Assembly (NCBI GenBank): GCA_030430385.1
Contig: JAUIFO010000006.1
Coordinates: 124,001-188,000 of the forward strand
Length of the DNA stretch: 64,000 nucleotides
Direction of reading: 5' to 3'
Origin: Bacteroidia bacterium
GTDB lineage: Bacteria > Bacteroidota > Bacteroidia > Flavobacteriales > Flavobacteriaceae
Within the stretch, counting starts at the first letter, position 1. Every line of letters begins with the position of its first letter. The notes under the pieces were generated by a model. The model was given only the letters and a program-made list of their open reading frames with translations. It was not told where the DNA came from and ran no database searches. The translations under genes were made by a program, and so were the position numbers. This document shows positions 1 through 9,700 of the stretch, piece after piece.

Positions 1-310
1 TATTATTTTTATCTGAATTCAATTGATCTTTTTGATTATTAGTTTCAGAATTTACGGTTTGATTTATGACTTCTTTTTCAATGGTATTGTAATCTTGAAT
101 TTCTGATGTATTGGAGTTGTTCAAATAAATGAAAATTGAGAATGCTGTAATACCCAAACCTATACTGAATAACCAGAATATTAAACGTCTTTTCTTCTTT
201 TTCTTCAATAGGCTATGCTCTACTTGCATCCAAACTAAATCATTTGGGCTATCATTAAAGGACTCTAGCCTATCTTTTAAAGCTGTTCCAATGTCTTTTT
301 TAGTTTCCAT
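1..310 (-). CDS. Membrane protein following ECF sigma factor (partial, N-terminal part)
   Basis: The reading frame opens with ATG at 310 (minus strand) and runs off the window edge without a stop, giving about 103 residues. A soluble N-terminal part of about 40 residues contains PNDLVW and a Lys/Arg-rich stretch (KKKKRR). One hydrophobic segment follows (about residues 41-62), then an Asn/Gln/Glu-rich linker. The start overlaps the end of the sigma-factor gene by 11 nt, so the two are translationally coupled. In Flavobacteria this position often holds a single-pass protein with a large C-terminal periplasmic or outer-membrane-type domain. An anti-sigma-like role is inferred from position only; the diagnostic C-terminus lies outside the window. 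Confidence 0.75.
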   Translation of the reverse strand, partial: METKKDIGTALKDRLESFNDSPNDLVWMQVEHSLLKKKKKRRLIFWLFSIGLGITAFSIFIYLNNSNTSEIQDYNTIEKEVINQTVNSETNNQKDQLNSDKNN

Positions 311-866
311 TAGATGTTAGTTTTTGTTGTGACACAAGTGAATGGTGGTTTTGCATCTTGGTTTTTAATATACATTTTGCCCTGTGTAAATTAGATTTTG
401 AAGTACCAATACTAATATCAAGAAGCTTAGATATCTCTTTATGACTGTAATTATCGAGTTCATAAAGGTTAAATACTAATCTGTATTGTGATGGTAATTC
501 TTGAATGCTTTTTAAAATATCATTTAGAGGTATGTTATCTACCAATGAGACGCTTATATTAGTGTCTTCAAGAATATCATTATTAATTTCTATGGCAACG
601 TGTTTCTTTCTTTTGTACTTGTCAATAGCTTTATTTATGGTAATTCTTTTCATCCAACCTTCAAAAGATCCGCTTGCATTATAAGACTTTATCTTACTAA
701 AAATATCAACAAAAGCATCTTGCAAGTTGTCTTGAGCTTCTTCTTTATTTTTACAATACTTTAAACTTAAAATATATAGACTATCCTTATAAAGCTCATA
801 GAGTTTGCTCTGAGCTTTAATGTCGTTTTTTTTACAAGATTTTATAAGGTTATCTAGTTGACTCAA
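300..866 (-). CDS. ECF-type RNA polymerase sigma factor (sigma-70 family)
   Basis: 188-residue sigma factor with region 2 (about residues 20-90; AQDNLQDAFVDIFSKIKSY and SFEGWMKRITINKAIDKYKR) and region 4 (about 120-175; LPSQYRLVFNLYELDNYSHKEISKLLDISIGTSKSNLHRAK, a helix-turn-helix). It lacks regions 1 and 3, as ECF factors do, and would direct RNA polymerase to a dedicated promoter set. The only plausible start is TTG at 866: no in-frame ATG lies upstream, and this gives the normal family length. The next gene starts inside its 3' end, so the two form an operon. The regulon is unknown. Confidence 0.93.
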   Translation of the reverse strand: MSQLDNLIKSCKKNDIKAQSKLYELYKDSLYILSLKYCKNKEEAQDNLQDAFVDIFSKIKSYNASGSFEGWMKRITINKAIDKYKRKKHVAIEINNDILEDTNISVSLVDNIPLNDILKSIQELPSQYRLVFNLYELDNYSHKEISKLLDISIGTSKSNLHRAKCILKTKMQNHHSLVSQQKLTSNGN

Positions 867-890
867 TTTAGGTTTAATCAGATTTATTTC

Positions 891-909
891 AATACCTAGC
901 GAAGGTATT
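891..909 (-). terminator. Small hairpin after the lipoprotein gene (weak or no terminator)
   Basis: AATACCT and AGGTATT form a 7-bp stem with a 5-nt loop, 1-2 nt past the lipoprotein stop codon. No T-run follows on the minus strand, so it may only stabilise or attenuate the transcript running into the sigma-factor gene. Confidence 0.3.
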
Positions 910-910
910 T

Positions 911-1633
911 CTATTCATAAAAATAGGCTCTTTCTTTGGTAAACCCTCCACAATCATTGTAAGTAGAGCTCACAGGTAAATTTAGGTCATTATAATCATA
1001 GACTGTGGTTCGGTTACAATCTTCTCTATAGATCATATTATTATTTGATATCCTCTTTATTTTGTTATACGCAGAAGGAAATAAAGTGCTAAAAGGGTTT
1101 ATCATAGTGTCATAGTCATAACTTTCAAATATTTCAGATGTTGCATCATTTATTAAGTTTATGATATTCCCATTAGAATCATAAGTTAATGATATTGAGC
1201 CATTGTTTTGAGGGTTGTTAGGATAGTTGAAGAGCATTTGAGATACCAGATTATTTGTGTAAATAAATTCTACATAGCTGTCATCTTCATAGGTTTCCAT
1301 AGTAATTAATCCGTTCTCATATATGTAGTTGATTGTATAAGAAACACCATTCTCATTATTATAAGTTTCACTAGTAACTTGATTGTTTGAATTATATGTA
1401 AATTCTTTTGCATAACCTCCTGAAGCTGTTAACACAGAAACATAGTTATTAGGATTGTATTGGTATGTAACATTACTTTCTGGACCAAAGTCAGTTAATT
1501 CACCATTTTGTGTGATTAATTCTGTTACCATTATCAGCTTTGGTTGGTTTTCATTTTCACTTTCATTGCTTTCGTTATTAGAGCAAGAAAAAAAGACAGT
1601 AGCTAACAGTAATAAAATGACATTAATTTTCAT
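911..1633 (-). CDS. Lipoprotein with YD-like tyrosine-rich strand repeats
   Basis: 240-residue protein with an SPII signal peptide; the lipobox ends at Cys17 (TVFFSC-SNN) after a hydrophobic core. The mature part contains short recurring strands such as EFTYNSNNQVTSETYNNENG, YIYENGLITMETYED and FIYTNNLVSQMLFNY, reminiscent of degenerate YD/RHS-like beta-hairpin repeats. The Ser/Asn/Glu stretch after the Cys (SNNESNESENENQ) resembles a surface-export tether. It lies upstream of the ECF sigma gene in the same direction (44-nt gap) and may be cotranscribed. No enzymatic motif is visible and the function is unknown. It is too small and lacks the core of a polymorphic toxin. Confidence 0.8.
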   Translation of the reverse strand: MKINVILLLLATVFFSCSNNESNESENENQPKLIMVTELITQNGELTDFGPESNVTYQYNPNNYVSVLTASGGYAKEFTYNSNNQVTSETYNNENGVSYTINYIYENGLITMETYEDDSYVEFIYTNNLVSQMLFNYPNNPQNNGSISLTYDSNGNIINLINDATSEIFESYDYDTMINPFSTLFPSAYNKIKRISNNNMIYREDCNRTTVYDYNDLNLPVSSTYNDCGGFTKERAYFYE

Positions 1634-1951
1634 GGTTCATGTTTTATTGTTTTACCTATAGTCTTGAAATGTATACAAAGGTTGCGTCTATATAAAAAAA
1701 ACCTTACATATAGTATGTAAGGTTTTTAAATAAGTAGATAAATTATTTCTAATTCTATTGGGTGTCTTAAAAGCTAACCTTCTGGTTGAGTTAAAATAGC
1801 ATTATAAGATAATTTCCTTTATGTATTCTTATGAGCTTTAATATGTTTTTTTATTATTACTAATTATTTTGATCTTAGCTTTTTACTCGAGTTACTATGC
1901 TTATTTTTAAGTTTGATAGTGACATTTTATTATGTGAAATTAAAATAAAAA
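1634..1951. other. 318-nt intergenic region between two lipoprotein genes
   Basis: AT-rich spacer between two minus-strand lipoprotein genes. It contains one strong hairpin (1694-1726, listed separately). I see no ORF, tRNA or clear promoter motif in the rest. Confidence 0.5.
1694..1726 (-). terminator. Rho-independent terminator (bidirectional type)
   Basis: AAAACCTTACATA and TATGTAAGGTTTT form a near-perfect inverted repeat with a 3-nt loop, with T-runs on both strands. On the minus strand it would end the transcript of the 316-residue lipoprotein gene about 225 nt after its stop and insulate the downstream sigma-factor operon. Confidence 0.7.
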
Positions 1952-2902
1952 CTATTCAACGTAGTATTCTCTGGTTTCCTTACTGAAATAATTCCCAGCT
2001 AAATAAAATCTAAACTCATTATTATTGGTAATATTGTTGTTGGATGAACTTAAAATTATAGATTCAGATTCACCGAAATTAGTGTTAAATGTTTCAATTG
2101 TATTAGGAGAAATACGACTTGCAGTAATTAGATTTACACCATTATTTTTAAATGGATACAATAGCATCAATGTCTTTTTTGTGTAAGTAGCCACATTTAT
2201 TAAATAATATGGATTAGTGTCTGTATTTGGAATTATTTGATTAACTATGCTTGGTTCTAACATACCGCTTTGTTGAGAAATAGCAAAATCAGATTCGGTA
2301 ATAAGGTTTTCATTTGCATCATAAATATATGTTTCAACATATCTGTCCTCGTCATCAATTATAAACCGACCTGAATAATAAGTACATTTGTCATTAATAT
2401 CTAATACGTGTTTGCTTAGTAAATTGTCATCAAAGTTAATTCCATCATCACTAAAACTTTGTGTGGAATAAATAGTGTCATTAGTATGCTCGAACTCATA
2501 CTTTGTATAAGAGCTTTCATTTGAGTTAACAACAAATTCTTCTATGTACTCAAATAATTCATTGTTATTATCATAATTAAATAGCTCTCTTTTATATAAT
2601 TCTCCATCTCTAAATTCAGTTATTTCTGAAAGTTTGTCATTTGTATAAGTATAATTGAAACTCCTCTCTAAATTTGAAGAGAATCTAATACCTCCTGCAC
2701 TAATTATTCTGTTATCAGTTAGTTGATAATTAGTTGAATCAATTACTAATTCAGGATTTCCATTTTGAACATCATAAAACTTAATAATAAAATTACTAAA
2801 TTGAATAGATTGATCATTGATTTGCTCATCGGTGTTTTCATCTGTTGAGCAAGATGATAAAATCCCAAGTAAAAAAAATGTAACAGGTAAAATATTTTTC
2901 AT
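1952..2902 (-). CDS. Lipoprotein with YD-like repeats, unknown function
   Basis: 316-residue protein. The SPII signal peptide ends LLGILSSC (lipobox Cys18), followed by an acidic tether (STDENTDEQINDQ). The mature domain has repeating short strands with Tyr/Asn/Glu turns (FNYTYTNDKLSEITEFRDGELYKRELFNYDNNNELFEYIEEFV; YIYDANENLITESDF), the same architecture as the 240-residue lipoprotein downstream. This suggests an ancient duplicate pair. No catalytic motif is seen. It lies between the pnp terminator and the 1.7-kb terminator, so it is probably a single transcription unit. Confidence 0.8.
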   Translation of the reverse strand: MKNILPVTFFLLGILSSCSTDENTDEQINDQSIQFSNFIIKFYDVQNGNPELVIDSTNYQLTDNRIISAGGIRFSSNLERSFNYTYTNDKLSEITEFRDGELYKRELFNYDNNNELFEYIEEFVVNSNESSYTKYEFEHTNDTIYSTQSFSDDGINFDDNLLSKHVLDINDKCTYYSGRFIIDDEDRYVETYIYDANENLITESDFAISQQSGMLEPSIVNQIIPNTDTNPYYLINVATYTKKTLMLLYPFKNNGVNLITASRISPNTIETFNTNFGESESIILSSSNNNITNNNEFRFYLAGNYFSKETREYYVE

Positions 2903-2917
2903 TCGTTTTGAAATAAA

Positions 2918-2947
2918 AAGGTCTTTTCAAATATATGAAAAGACCTT
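2918..2947 (-). terminator. Rho-independent terminator of pnp
   Basis: AAGGTCTTTTCA and TGAAAAGACCTT form a perfect stem 10 nt past the pnp stop codon. The minus strand continues with a short T-run (TTTTTATTT). Confidence 0.85.
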
Positions 2948-2957
2948 GATTTATTAT

Positions 2958-5201
2958 TTAATCTTCTTTATTATCTTGTCTTGGTTTTCGATCATCGCGT
3001 CTGTTATCACGATTACGATTATCTCTACCTTTGTTATCTCTGCCACGATTGTTGTTGTCGCGTTTCGGTCTGTCTTGCCAACCTTCAGGCTTCGGTAAGA
3101 TGGCTTTACGAGATACCTTTTCTTTCTTGGTTCTAGAATCAATTCCGAAGTATTTTACATCAAAAATATCTCCCATATTAACCACGTCAGAAACATTTTC
3201 GGTACGCTCCCAAGCCAATTCGCTTACGTGAAGTAATACTTCATTTCCTGGAGCTTCCGTATATTCAACAACAGCACCAAAATCAAGCATTTTAATTACT
3301 TTTACTTCATAAATGCTACCAACTTCAGGCTTAAACATTAAGGCATCAATTTTTGCTTCTACAGCAGCAATGCCTTCTGCTCCAACACCTAAAATTTCTA
3401 CAATACCTTCTTCGGTTACTGGATCTTCATTAATAACAATAGTCGTATTGGTCTCTTTTTGTAACTCTTGAATCACTTTTCCACCAGGACCAATTAATGC
3501 GCCAATAAATTCGTTTGGAATACGTCTAGTGATCATTTTTGGTGCATGATCTTTAACGTCGTCATTAGGTGTAGAAATAGTATCTGTTAATTTCTCAAGA
3601 ATATGTAAACGACCATCTCTAGCTTGCATTAATGCCTTCACTAAAATTTCATAAGACAGTCCTTTGATTTTAATATCCATTTGCGTGGCTGTAATACCAT
3701 CTGCAGTTCCAGTTACTTTAAAATCCATGTCACCTAAATGGTCTTCATCGCCTAAAATATCTGAAAGCACAGCATAGTTGTCACCATCTGAAATTAATCC
3801 CATAGCAATTCCAGATACAGGCTTTTTTAATTGAACACCAGCATCCATTAGTGCCATAGTACCAGAACAAACAGTTGCCATTGAAGACGAACCGTTAGAT
3901 TCTAACACTTCTGAAACCACACGAACAGTGTAAGGACAATCTTCAGGAACCATGCCTTTTAAGGCGCGTTGTGCTAAATTACCATGACCAACTTCACGTC
4001 TAGAGGTTCCTCTTATCGGACGTGCTTCACCTGTTGAAAAAGGAGGGAAGTTGTAATGTAAATAGAAACGTTCTTCACCTTCATAAGATGGCATGTCAAT
4101 CATATTAGCATCTCTTGAGGTTCCTAAAGTAACAGTTGCTAAAGCTTGAGTTTCACCACGTGTAAATATTGCCGAACCATGCGTTGATGGTAAGTAATCA
4201 ACCTCACACCATATTGGTCTAATATCAGTAGTTTGGCGACCATCTAAACGTAACCCTTCATTAAGAGTTAAATTTCTAATCGCTTCTTTTTGCGCTTTTG
4301 CCACATATTTATGGATCAATTTTCCTAATTCGTCTTGCTCTTCTTCAGAGAATGAATTAAAAACCTCTTCTTTAATGTCGCTAAAGGCAGCACTTCTTTC
4401 ATGTTTAGCAGAACCAGCTTTTGCAATAGCATATGTTTTATCATAGACCATCTCGTGGATCTTTTTTGCTAAAGCTTCATCTTCAACTTCAGGATCGTAT
4501 TCACGAGTTTCTTTCTTACCAAAGGCTTCAGCTAATCTTAATTGGGCTTCACATTGAATTTTAATAGCTTCGTGTGCAGCTTTAATAGCTTCTACCATTT
4601 CTTCTTCAGAAATTTCATCCATTTCACCTTCAACCATCATTACAGAATCTGCTGAAGCACCAATCATCATATCAATATCTGAAGCGTCTAATTGTTCAAA
4701 TGTTGGATTGATAATGAATTCACCATTAACGCGACCAACTCTTACTTCTGAGATCGCAGTTTCAAATGGCACATCAGATAATTGAATTGCAGCAGAAGCC
4801 GCTAAACCTGCCATAGCATCTGGCATAACTTCAGGGTCATGAGACATTAATTGTATCATCACTTGCGTTTCTGCGTGATAGTCTTTTGGGAATAATGGTC
4901 TTAAACAACGGTCTACTAAACGCATTGTTAGTACTTCTCCATCACTAGGTCTAGCTTCTCTTTTGAAGAATCCTCCAGGATAGCGTCCTGCAGCAGCAAA
5001 CTTTTCTCTATAGTCTACTGTTAAAGGTAAAAAATCTACATCAGCTTGATGGTAATTGGAAACAACAGTACATAACAACATACATTTTCCTGATTGAACC
5101 ACAACGCTACCATGCGCTTGTTTTGCTAATTTTCCGGTTTCGATAGAAATTTCTCTACCATCACCTAGGTCAATGACCTCTTTAAATGTCTTTGGAATCA
5201 T
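2958..5201 (-). CDS. pnp: Polyribonucleotide nucleotidyltransferase (PNPase)
   Basis: 3'-5' phosphorolytic exoribonuclease of the RNA degradosome type. From the ATG at 5201 it is 747 residues. Two RNase PH-like domains (about 10-150 and 325-560, with the conserved [30 protein letters not shown]), a KH domain (about 565-625, [18 protein letters not shown]) and an S1 domain (about 630-700, [19 protein letters not shown]) follow in the usual order. The C-terminal tail is an Arg/Asp/Asn-rich low-complexity segment (repeated RDN units), common in Bacteroidota PNPases and probably RNA-contacting. A longer frame to 5249 adds 16 residues absent from the family core, so MIPKTFKEV is preferred. It sits downstream of rpsO but behind rpsO's own terminator. 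Confidence 0.97.
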   Translation of the reverse strand: MIPKTFKEVIDLGDGREISIETGKLAKQAHGSVVVQSGKCMLLCTVVSNYHQADVDFLPLTVDYREKFAAAGRYPGGFFKREARPSDGEVLTMRLVDRCLRPLFPKDYHAETQVMIQLMSHDPEVMPDAMAGLAASAAIQLSDVPFETAISEVRVGRVNGEFIINPTFEQLDASDIDMMIGASADSVMMVEGEMDEISEEEMVEAIKAAHEAIKIQCEAQLRLAEAFGKKETREYDPEVEDEALAKKIHEMVYDKTYAIAKAGSAKHERSAAFSDIKEEVFNSFSEEEQDELGKLIHKYVAKAQKEAIRNLTLNEGLRLDGRQTTDIRPIWCEVDYLPSTHGSAIFTRGETQALATVTLGTSRDANMIDMPSYEGEERFYLHYNFPPFSTGEARPIRGTSRREVGHGNLAQRALKGMVPEDCPYTVRVVSEVLESNGSSSMATVCSGTMALMDAGVQLKKPVSGIAMGLISDGDNYAVLSDILGDEDHLGDMDFKVTGTADGITATQMDIKIKGLSYEILVKALMQARDGRLHILEKLTDTISTPNDDVKDHAPKMITRRIPNEFIGALIGPGGKVIQELQKETNTTIVINEDPVTEEGIVEILGVGAEGIAAVEAKIDALMFKPEVGSIYEVKVIKMLDFGAVVEYTEAPGNEVLLHVSELAWERTENVSDVVNMGDIFDVKYFGIDSRTKKEKVSRKAILPKPEGWQDRPKRDNNNRGRDNKGRDNRNRDNRRDDRKPRQDNKED

Positions 5202-5405
5202 AATTTTTAATTCTTGTTTAATTCGGTGATTGAGGTTACTCGAAATCACGAATTAAATCCTGTTAAACAATGGTCGTTGTGTTGTAGTTGTTGTTGTAAG
5301 ACGTGATGTCTTGACCAATGAAAAACCTTTAGTCTTGAACTTAATCAAGATCTAGCTTCTTATTTGCGATAGTTTAAACTCTTTCGCAAGAGTTATGTAT
5401 TAAAA

Positions 5406-5426
5406 AAAGAGGCATAAAGCCTCTTT
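5406..5426 (-). terminator. Rho-independent terminator of rpsO
   Basis: AAAGAGGC and GCCTCTTT are separated by a 5-nt loop just past the rpsO stop; the minus strand continues with seven T residues. It separates rpsO from pnp, which therefore needs readthrough or its own promoter in the 229-nt gap. Confidence 0.85.
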
Positions 5427-5430
5427 AATA

Positions 5431-5700
5431 TTATTTTCTTAATCCTAATTCTTTAACAATTGCACGATATCTCATGATATCTTTCTTTGTTAAATAATCT
5501 AGTAAAGCACGACGTTTACCTACTAATTTAACTAGTGAACGCTCCGTGTTAAAATCTTTACGATTCTTTTTTAAGTGTTCTGTTAAATGGTTAATACGTT
5601 CTGTGAATAAAGCAATTTGTCCTTCTGCAGAACCAGTGTCTTTGGCGTTTTTGCCGTGTTTTTTAAAGAGTTTCTCTTTATCTTCTTTTGTTAAATACAT
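5431..5700 (-). CDS. rpsO: 30S ribosomal protein S15
   Basis: 89 residues from MYLTKEDKEKLF, the standard S15 length. The helical core is clear: GSAEGQIALFTERINHLTEHLKKNRKDFNTERSLVKLVGKRRALLDYLTKKD. S15 binds the central domain of 16S rRNA and starts platform assembly. A longer frame to 5751 would add 17 residues unlike the family; the ATG at 5700 also lies downstream of a good -33/-7 promoter. The rpsO-pnp order is the widely conserved one. Confidence 0.97.
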   Translation of the reverse strand: MYLTKEDKEKLFKKHGKNAKDTGSAEGQIALFTERINHLTEHLKKNRKDFNTERSLVKLVGKRRALLDYLTKKDIMRYRAIVKELGLRK

Positions 5701-5755
5701 GCTAATATTATTGTAAATGATTGTTATGTACGTTGAAAGTCTTTCTTTCAAGCGG

Positions 5756-5784
5756 CAAATATAGTAATTTTTAATGATTTACAA
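5756..5784 (-). promoter_or_regulatory. Bacteroidota-type promoter of rpsO
   Basis: Minus strand: TTG (5782-5784), an 18-nt spacer, then TATATTTG (5756-5763), matching the Bacteroidota -33 TTG / -7 TAnnTTTG consensus. It is 55 nt upstream of the S15 start codon. Confidence 0.6.
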
Positions 5785-5870
5785 GGTTTGTCTAAGTTTT
5801 TATTAGTGGATTTTAAACCTTTTGGAATGTGCTAAGTCTTAACATTATATTAACTATTAAAAATATCATT

Positions 5871-6722
5871 ATGAACAACAAAATTTTAAATCGATACGTA
5901 TTTGCTTTATTAGCATTGACGACAATGTTAACTGGCTGTAGTAAGGATGAGGATAATAATTCTGAAACAGAACTACAAACTGAAGACACAACAGAACTTA
6001 GACGTGCTGCTGAGGTTGATATTGTAGGAGAAACGATTAGCGATATTATTATTGACGCTTATGAAACTGAAGAGAGCAATAATCTTGATAGAGCAGCCTC
6101 TAATGCATCTTCGTTTATACCAAGTTGTGTCACCATAACTGTTGTTGCGCAACAAGGATTTAGAGAGGTTACTTTAGATTTTGGAACCGAAGGATGTTTA
6201 ATTAATAATCACCTATTACGTGGTCAAATAGTCTTTTCTTATACAAGAGATATAGAAGCACAGGAGGTATTGATTACTTATAACTTAGTGGATTTCTATT
6301 TTGATACAAAACAAGTGTTAGGAAGTAGAACCATTTTGAGACAATTATCTAATATCAATGGAAACCCTCAATTTACGCACACGTTAGATTTAACTGTTAT
6401 TTGGTCAAATGGCTTGCAGGCCAATCGTTCTGGAGAAAAAGTTAGAGAATGGATTGAAGGTTTTGGTAGTGGTGTGTTTGTTGATAATGTATTTGAAGTT
6501 ACTGGAGACTGGACAACAACATTTGTGAATGGTAATACGCATACTTATGATGTATTAACGCCTTTAAGAAGAGAAGTTATTTGTAGCTATTTTGTGAGTG
6601 GTAATGTTGATGTGCAGCGCACAAATTTTGGAGGTGTTTTTGATTTTGGTTCAGGTGATTGTGATAATCAAGCAACATTTACCTTTAACAATGGTGTAGA
6701 AATAGATATTGTGTTGGATTAA
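5871..6722 (+). CDS. Lipoprotein of unknown function
   Basis: 283 residues from ATG 5871. SPII signal peptide with lipobox LTTMLTGC and an acidic tether (SKDEDNNSETELQTED). The mature domain is beta-rich and contains two Cys-bearing motifs (CVTITVVAQQGFREVTLDFGTEGC and CSYFVSGNVDVQRTNFGGVFDFGSGDCDNQATFTFNNG). The second half thus seems to repeat the first, with the pattern C...D(F/W)G.G.C. I do not recognise a characterised family. It is monocistronic, flanked by a palindromic terminator. An in-frame upstream start at 5829 would put 14 extra residues before the signal peptide and is less likely. Confidence 0.82.
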   Translation: MNNKILNRYVFALLALTTMLTGCSKDEDNNSETELQTEDTTELRRAAEVDIVGETISDIIIDAYETEESNNLDRAASNASSFIPSCVTITVVAQQGFREVTLDFGTEGCLINNHLLRGQIVFSYTRDIEAQEVLITYNLVDFYFDTKQVLGSRTILRQLSNINGNPQFTHTLDLTVIWSNGLQANRSGEKVREWIEGFGSGVFVDNVFEVTGDWTTTFVNGNTHTYDVLTPLRREVICSYFVSGNVDVQRTNFGGVFDFGSGDCDNQATFTFNNGVEIDIVLD

Positions 6723-6743
6723 TTTAGTTAGTTTTTAAACTTA

Positions 6744-6769
6744 AAGAGCGCTCAAATTTGAGCGCTCTT
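6744..6769 (+). terminator. Bidirectional rho-independent terminator
   Basis: Perfect 13-bp palindrome (AAGAGCGCTCAAA and its complement) followed by a T-rich tract on the plus strand. It lies between convergent genes and can serve both the 283-residue lipoprotein gene and the large hydrolase gene. Confidence 0.85.
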
Positions 6770-6774
6770 ATTTT

Positions 6775-9700
6775 TTATTGAATTATAATTTGATGAGTTT
6801 CTAGGATATCATCAAATTCTATAACGAGTGTATAAACACCTGCTATAAGGTTACTAACATTTATAGATGTATGTGTTGAAGTTGCATTTGCTTCGTATAC
6901 TAACCAACCAGAACTTGTAAATAATTTGATTACTAAGTTTTGTGAATCTAAAAGTAGCCCAATATCTTGATTAGTGACTTTTACATTGAGTGTGTCGTCT
7001 GCTGGTACAGGGTAGATTAAAAATTTATCACTTGTAATACTTCCAGAGTTACTATCGCTACAATTATCATTACAATGCTTTATATCATATTCGATAGTCT
7101 TCCAATCAGACCAACCACAATCGTTTTTCATCCTTACTTTAAAAAATATTTGACCATTACATTGCGGACTTATAATTACATATTCATCATCAGAGGTAGA
7201 CCAAGTGAAGTTAGACGAGATTTGTTCCCATTCCACTTCAAAAACCTCTTCATTACTAGGTAACATGTTTAGTTTAAAAGCAATATCTTCACAACTATCA
7301 ATAGTATTTATAGGATCTGTAAGTCCTGTTTTAATTTTACTAACCTTTTCAATAGATATAACGTCAGGCTGCCCTATAAATATATTCTTATTAAAGCTTC
7401 TCCCATCTTCAATGATTGCAGAAACGTGTGCGTTACCATTACTTAGTGCTTTAACTGTTATGCTCTGAGTTACATTGTTAATGTCTAAAATTTCAAGGTT
7501 AGGAGATACATACCATGTTGGGTGTGAAGGTAATTTACATGCTCCAAAAGCGTAGGTTCTTATTTCGTCTATACAAAATGAAGTGTCACCATTTAAGTCG
7601 TCATTTTCTAATGGATAGTTTGGTAGTTGTTCTTCTCCTGCTAATTCTTTGAAAAGCCAATCTGCACTTTCTTTTGTGAAACTTGTATGTTGGGTGTTTT
7701 CATCATGTCCAAAATAGCTGTCAAAGTAAGTATCGTTCTTGCAAACCAAATTATAGTCTAAAGGATCTAGCCAACTTTGATCAGGATTTTTATGAGCAAT
7801 TGCTGAGAAAGAGGGTATAAAGGAATGGTTAGGTCTAAACTCGCGAAGTTGCCATTCACTATCACCAGAAAAATTTGAAAACCAATAAAAGATATTATTA
7901 CCAGGATACTCCCAAAAGCTTCCTCCTAGGTCATTCACTGGAGATGTTCCTAAGATTGATTCTGCGATTTCACTTTGAGCTGCAAACCATCCACCAGGAA
8001 CAATATCCATATTATCTCTAGAGTTAATATTCATAGCTTGATGTGTGATATTATCAAATCCAGCTTTAAATCGAGCAATTTTTTTAAATCCTGCTGTATT
8101 AGATGGCATAAAATCACTTTCTAAGCTAGCAATATGTATATCAAAAACTATTGAACCAATCCATAAGTCTATTTCTACTCTTTGAAACCCTCTGATGTTT
8201 AGCACATTTTCACCATTATGACCAATGGTCTTACCAGTTAATGATCCGTTTACCAATGCGATTTTTCTTAAATTAAGTGGATACCCATGAGAATCGGCTA
8301 ATCCATTACTCTCTTGATTGTTATAGTAATTTCTAAAGAAAAAAGAGCCATGATCATAAGTATAACCTTGTGAAGCAACACGACCGTTTAAAAATTCATC
8401 GTTAGCCAAGTAAGGAACAGATGGACCATCAAAAGGATAAAGTGGGTTTCTGTGGAATTCTATTAATTGTTGTTTTGCGGCAATACTGCCTAATTGGTTG
8501 AAGTAAAAATCATTTGCAGAATCACTTCCTGAGACAGGTCCTGCTAGATAAATTAAAGCTTGATCACCTAAAGGAATATTGGCACCAAGATGCGGGCTGT
8601 CGACACTTACCCATAATCTGGTTTTATGATCCCAATCAGGATCATTAGTTTCTTCAAATTTTTGTTCCATATAGGCTAGAGCATATCTAGAAATTTGGCC
8701 TCCCATACTTGGTCCAACAATAGCGATATCTTCATCACTATTAACTTCAGTTAATCGTTGCTTAATATGCTTGATTAGTGCTACAAGAGCAAGCGCGTTA
8801 CTTTCAATATAATAGGCGCCTCCATCAATAGTTACTGTTTCGCCTGTATCTAAATTTGTTGTGTTATAAGTGGGTTGATTTACCATAATGACGTCGTAAC
8901 CTTGAGCTCTTAGATTAGATAAAATATTTTGATTTTCGCCAATATTATCTGTGTATCTCATCAAATCAGTCATTGAGCGATGTCTATCTGGATCAAAAAC
9001 ACCATTAGAAAGACTAGCTGAGGCGCATTGCGGATCTAATTCACAGTCGCAGTCTTGAATCTTACGTCGATCACCTGGATCAAAACCATCGATGATGATC
9101 ACAGGTTTGTAAACCTCTAAATCTTCATGGAAAGATTCATCTGCATAAAAAATACGATAATCAATTCTAGGATAAATCCTAGGGTCATTGTCTAGATATC
9201 CTTTAAAGTCTTCTTCTGCTGTAATAAATTGATCTTGAGCTCTTGGGTCGATAGATGTGCAAAGACCATATAAGTTACCAGCAGAGGGATTGATGGGTGT
9301 GTGATGAAAATAAAAACTTGCTTTTGTGGTTAATTCTGTGTCATCATTGTAGATAACATGACATTCAATAGTTTTAGTGCCACTCGAATAATATGGAATA
9401 TTAATAGTTTGAGTATTTAGGATTCCATCCGAAATTATAGTCTGTGTATTTGATCCAAAATTCATAGTTAAGGTTTTAATGCTATTCCCTTCATTAGTAA
9501 GATAAAGTTCTTCATTGAAAATAAAAGTCACATCTAATCCTTTTAATATTGACTTTGTTGGTGATACTATTGTGGTTTGTAATTCAAAAAACGAAGGCTG
9601 TCCTGATATTTCAGAAAAGGTATCGTTTGTTTCATCCAATAATAATCCACCTGCGTTTTGATTTTCATAATTGTAATTTAAAATATGAAATGGTGTGTTT

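Noticed and set aside
911..2902. The YD-like lipoproteins as Rhs/polymorphic toxins
   Set aside because: They are short, carry SPII signals, lack the RHS core, cleavage motif, toxin tip and any immunity gene.
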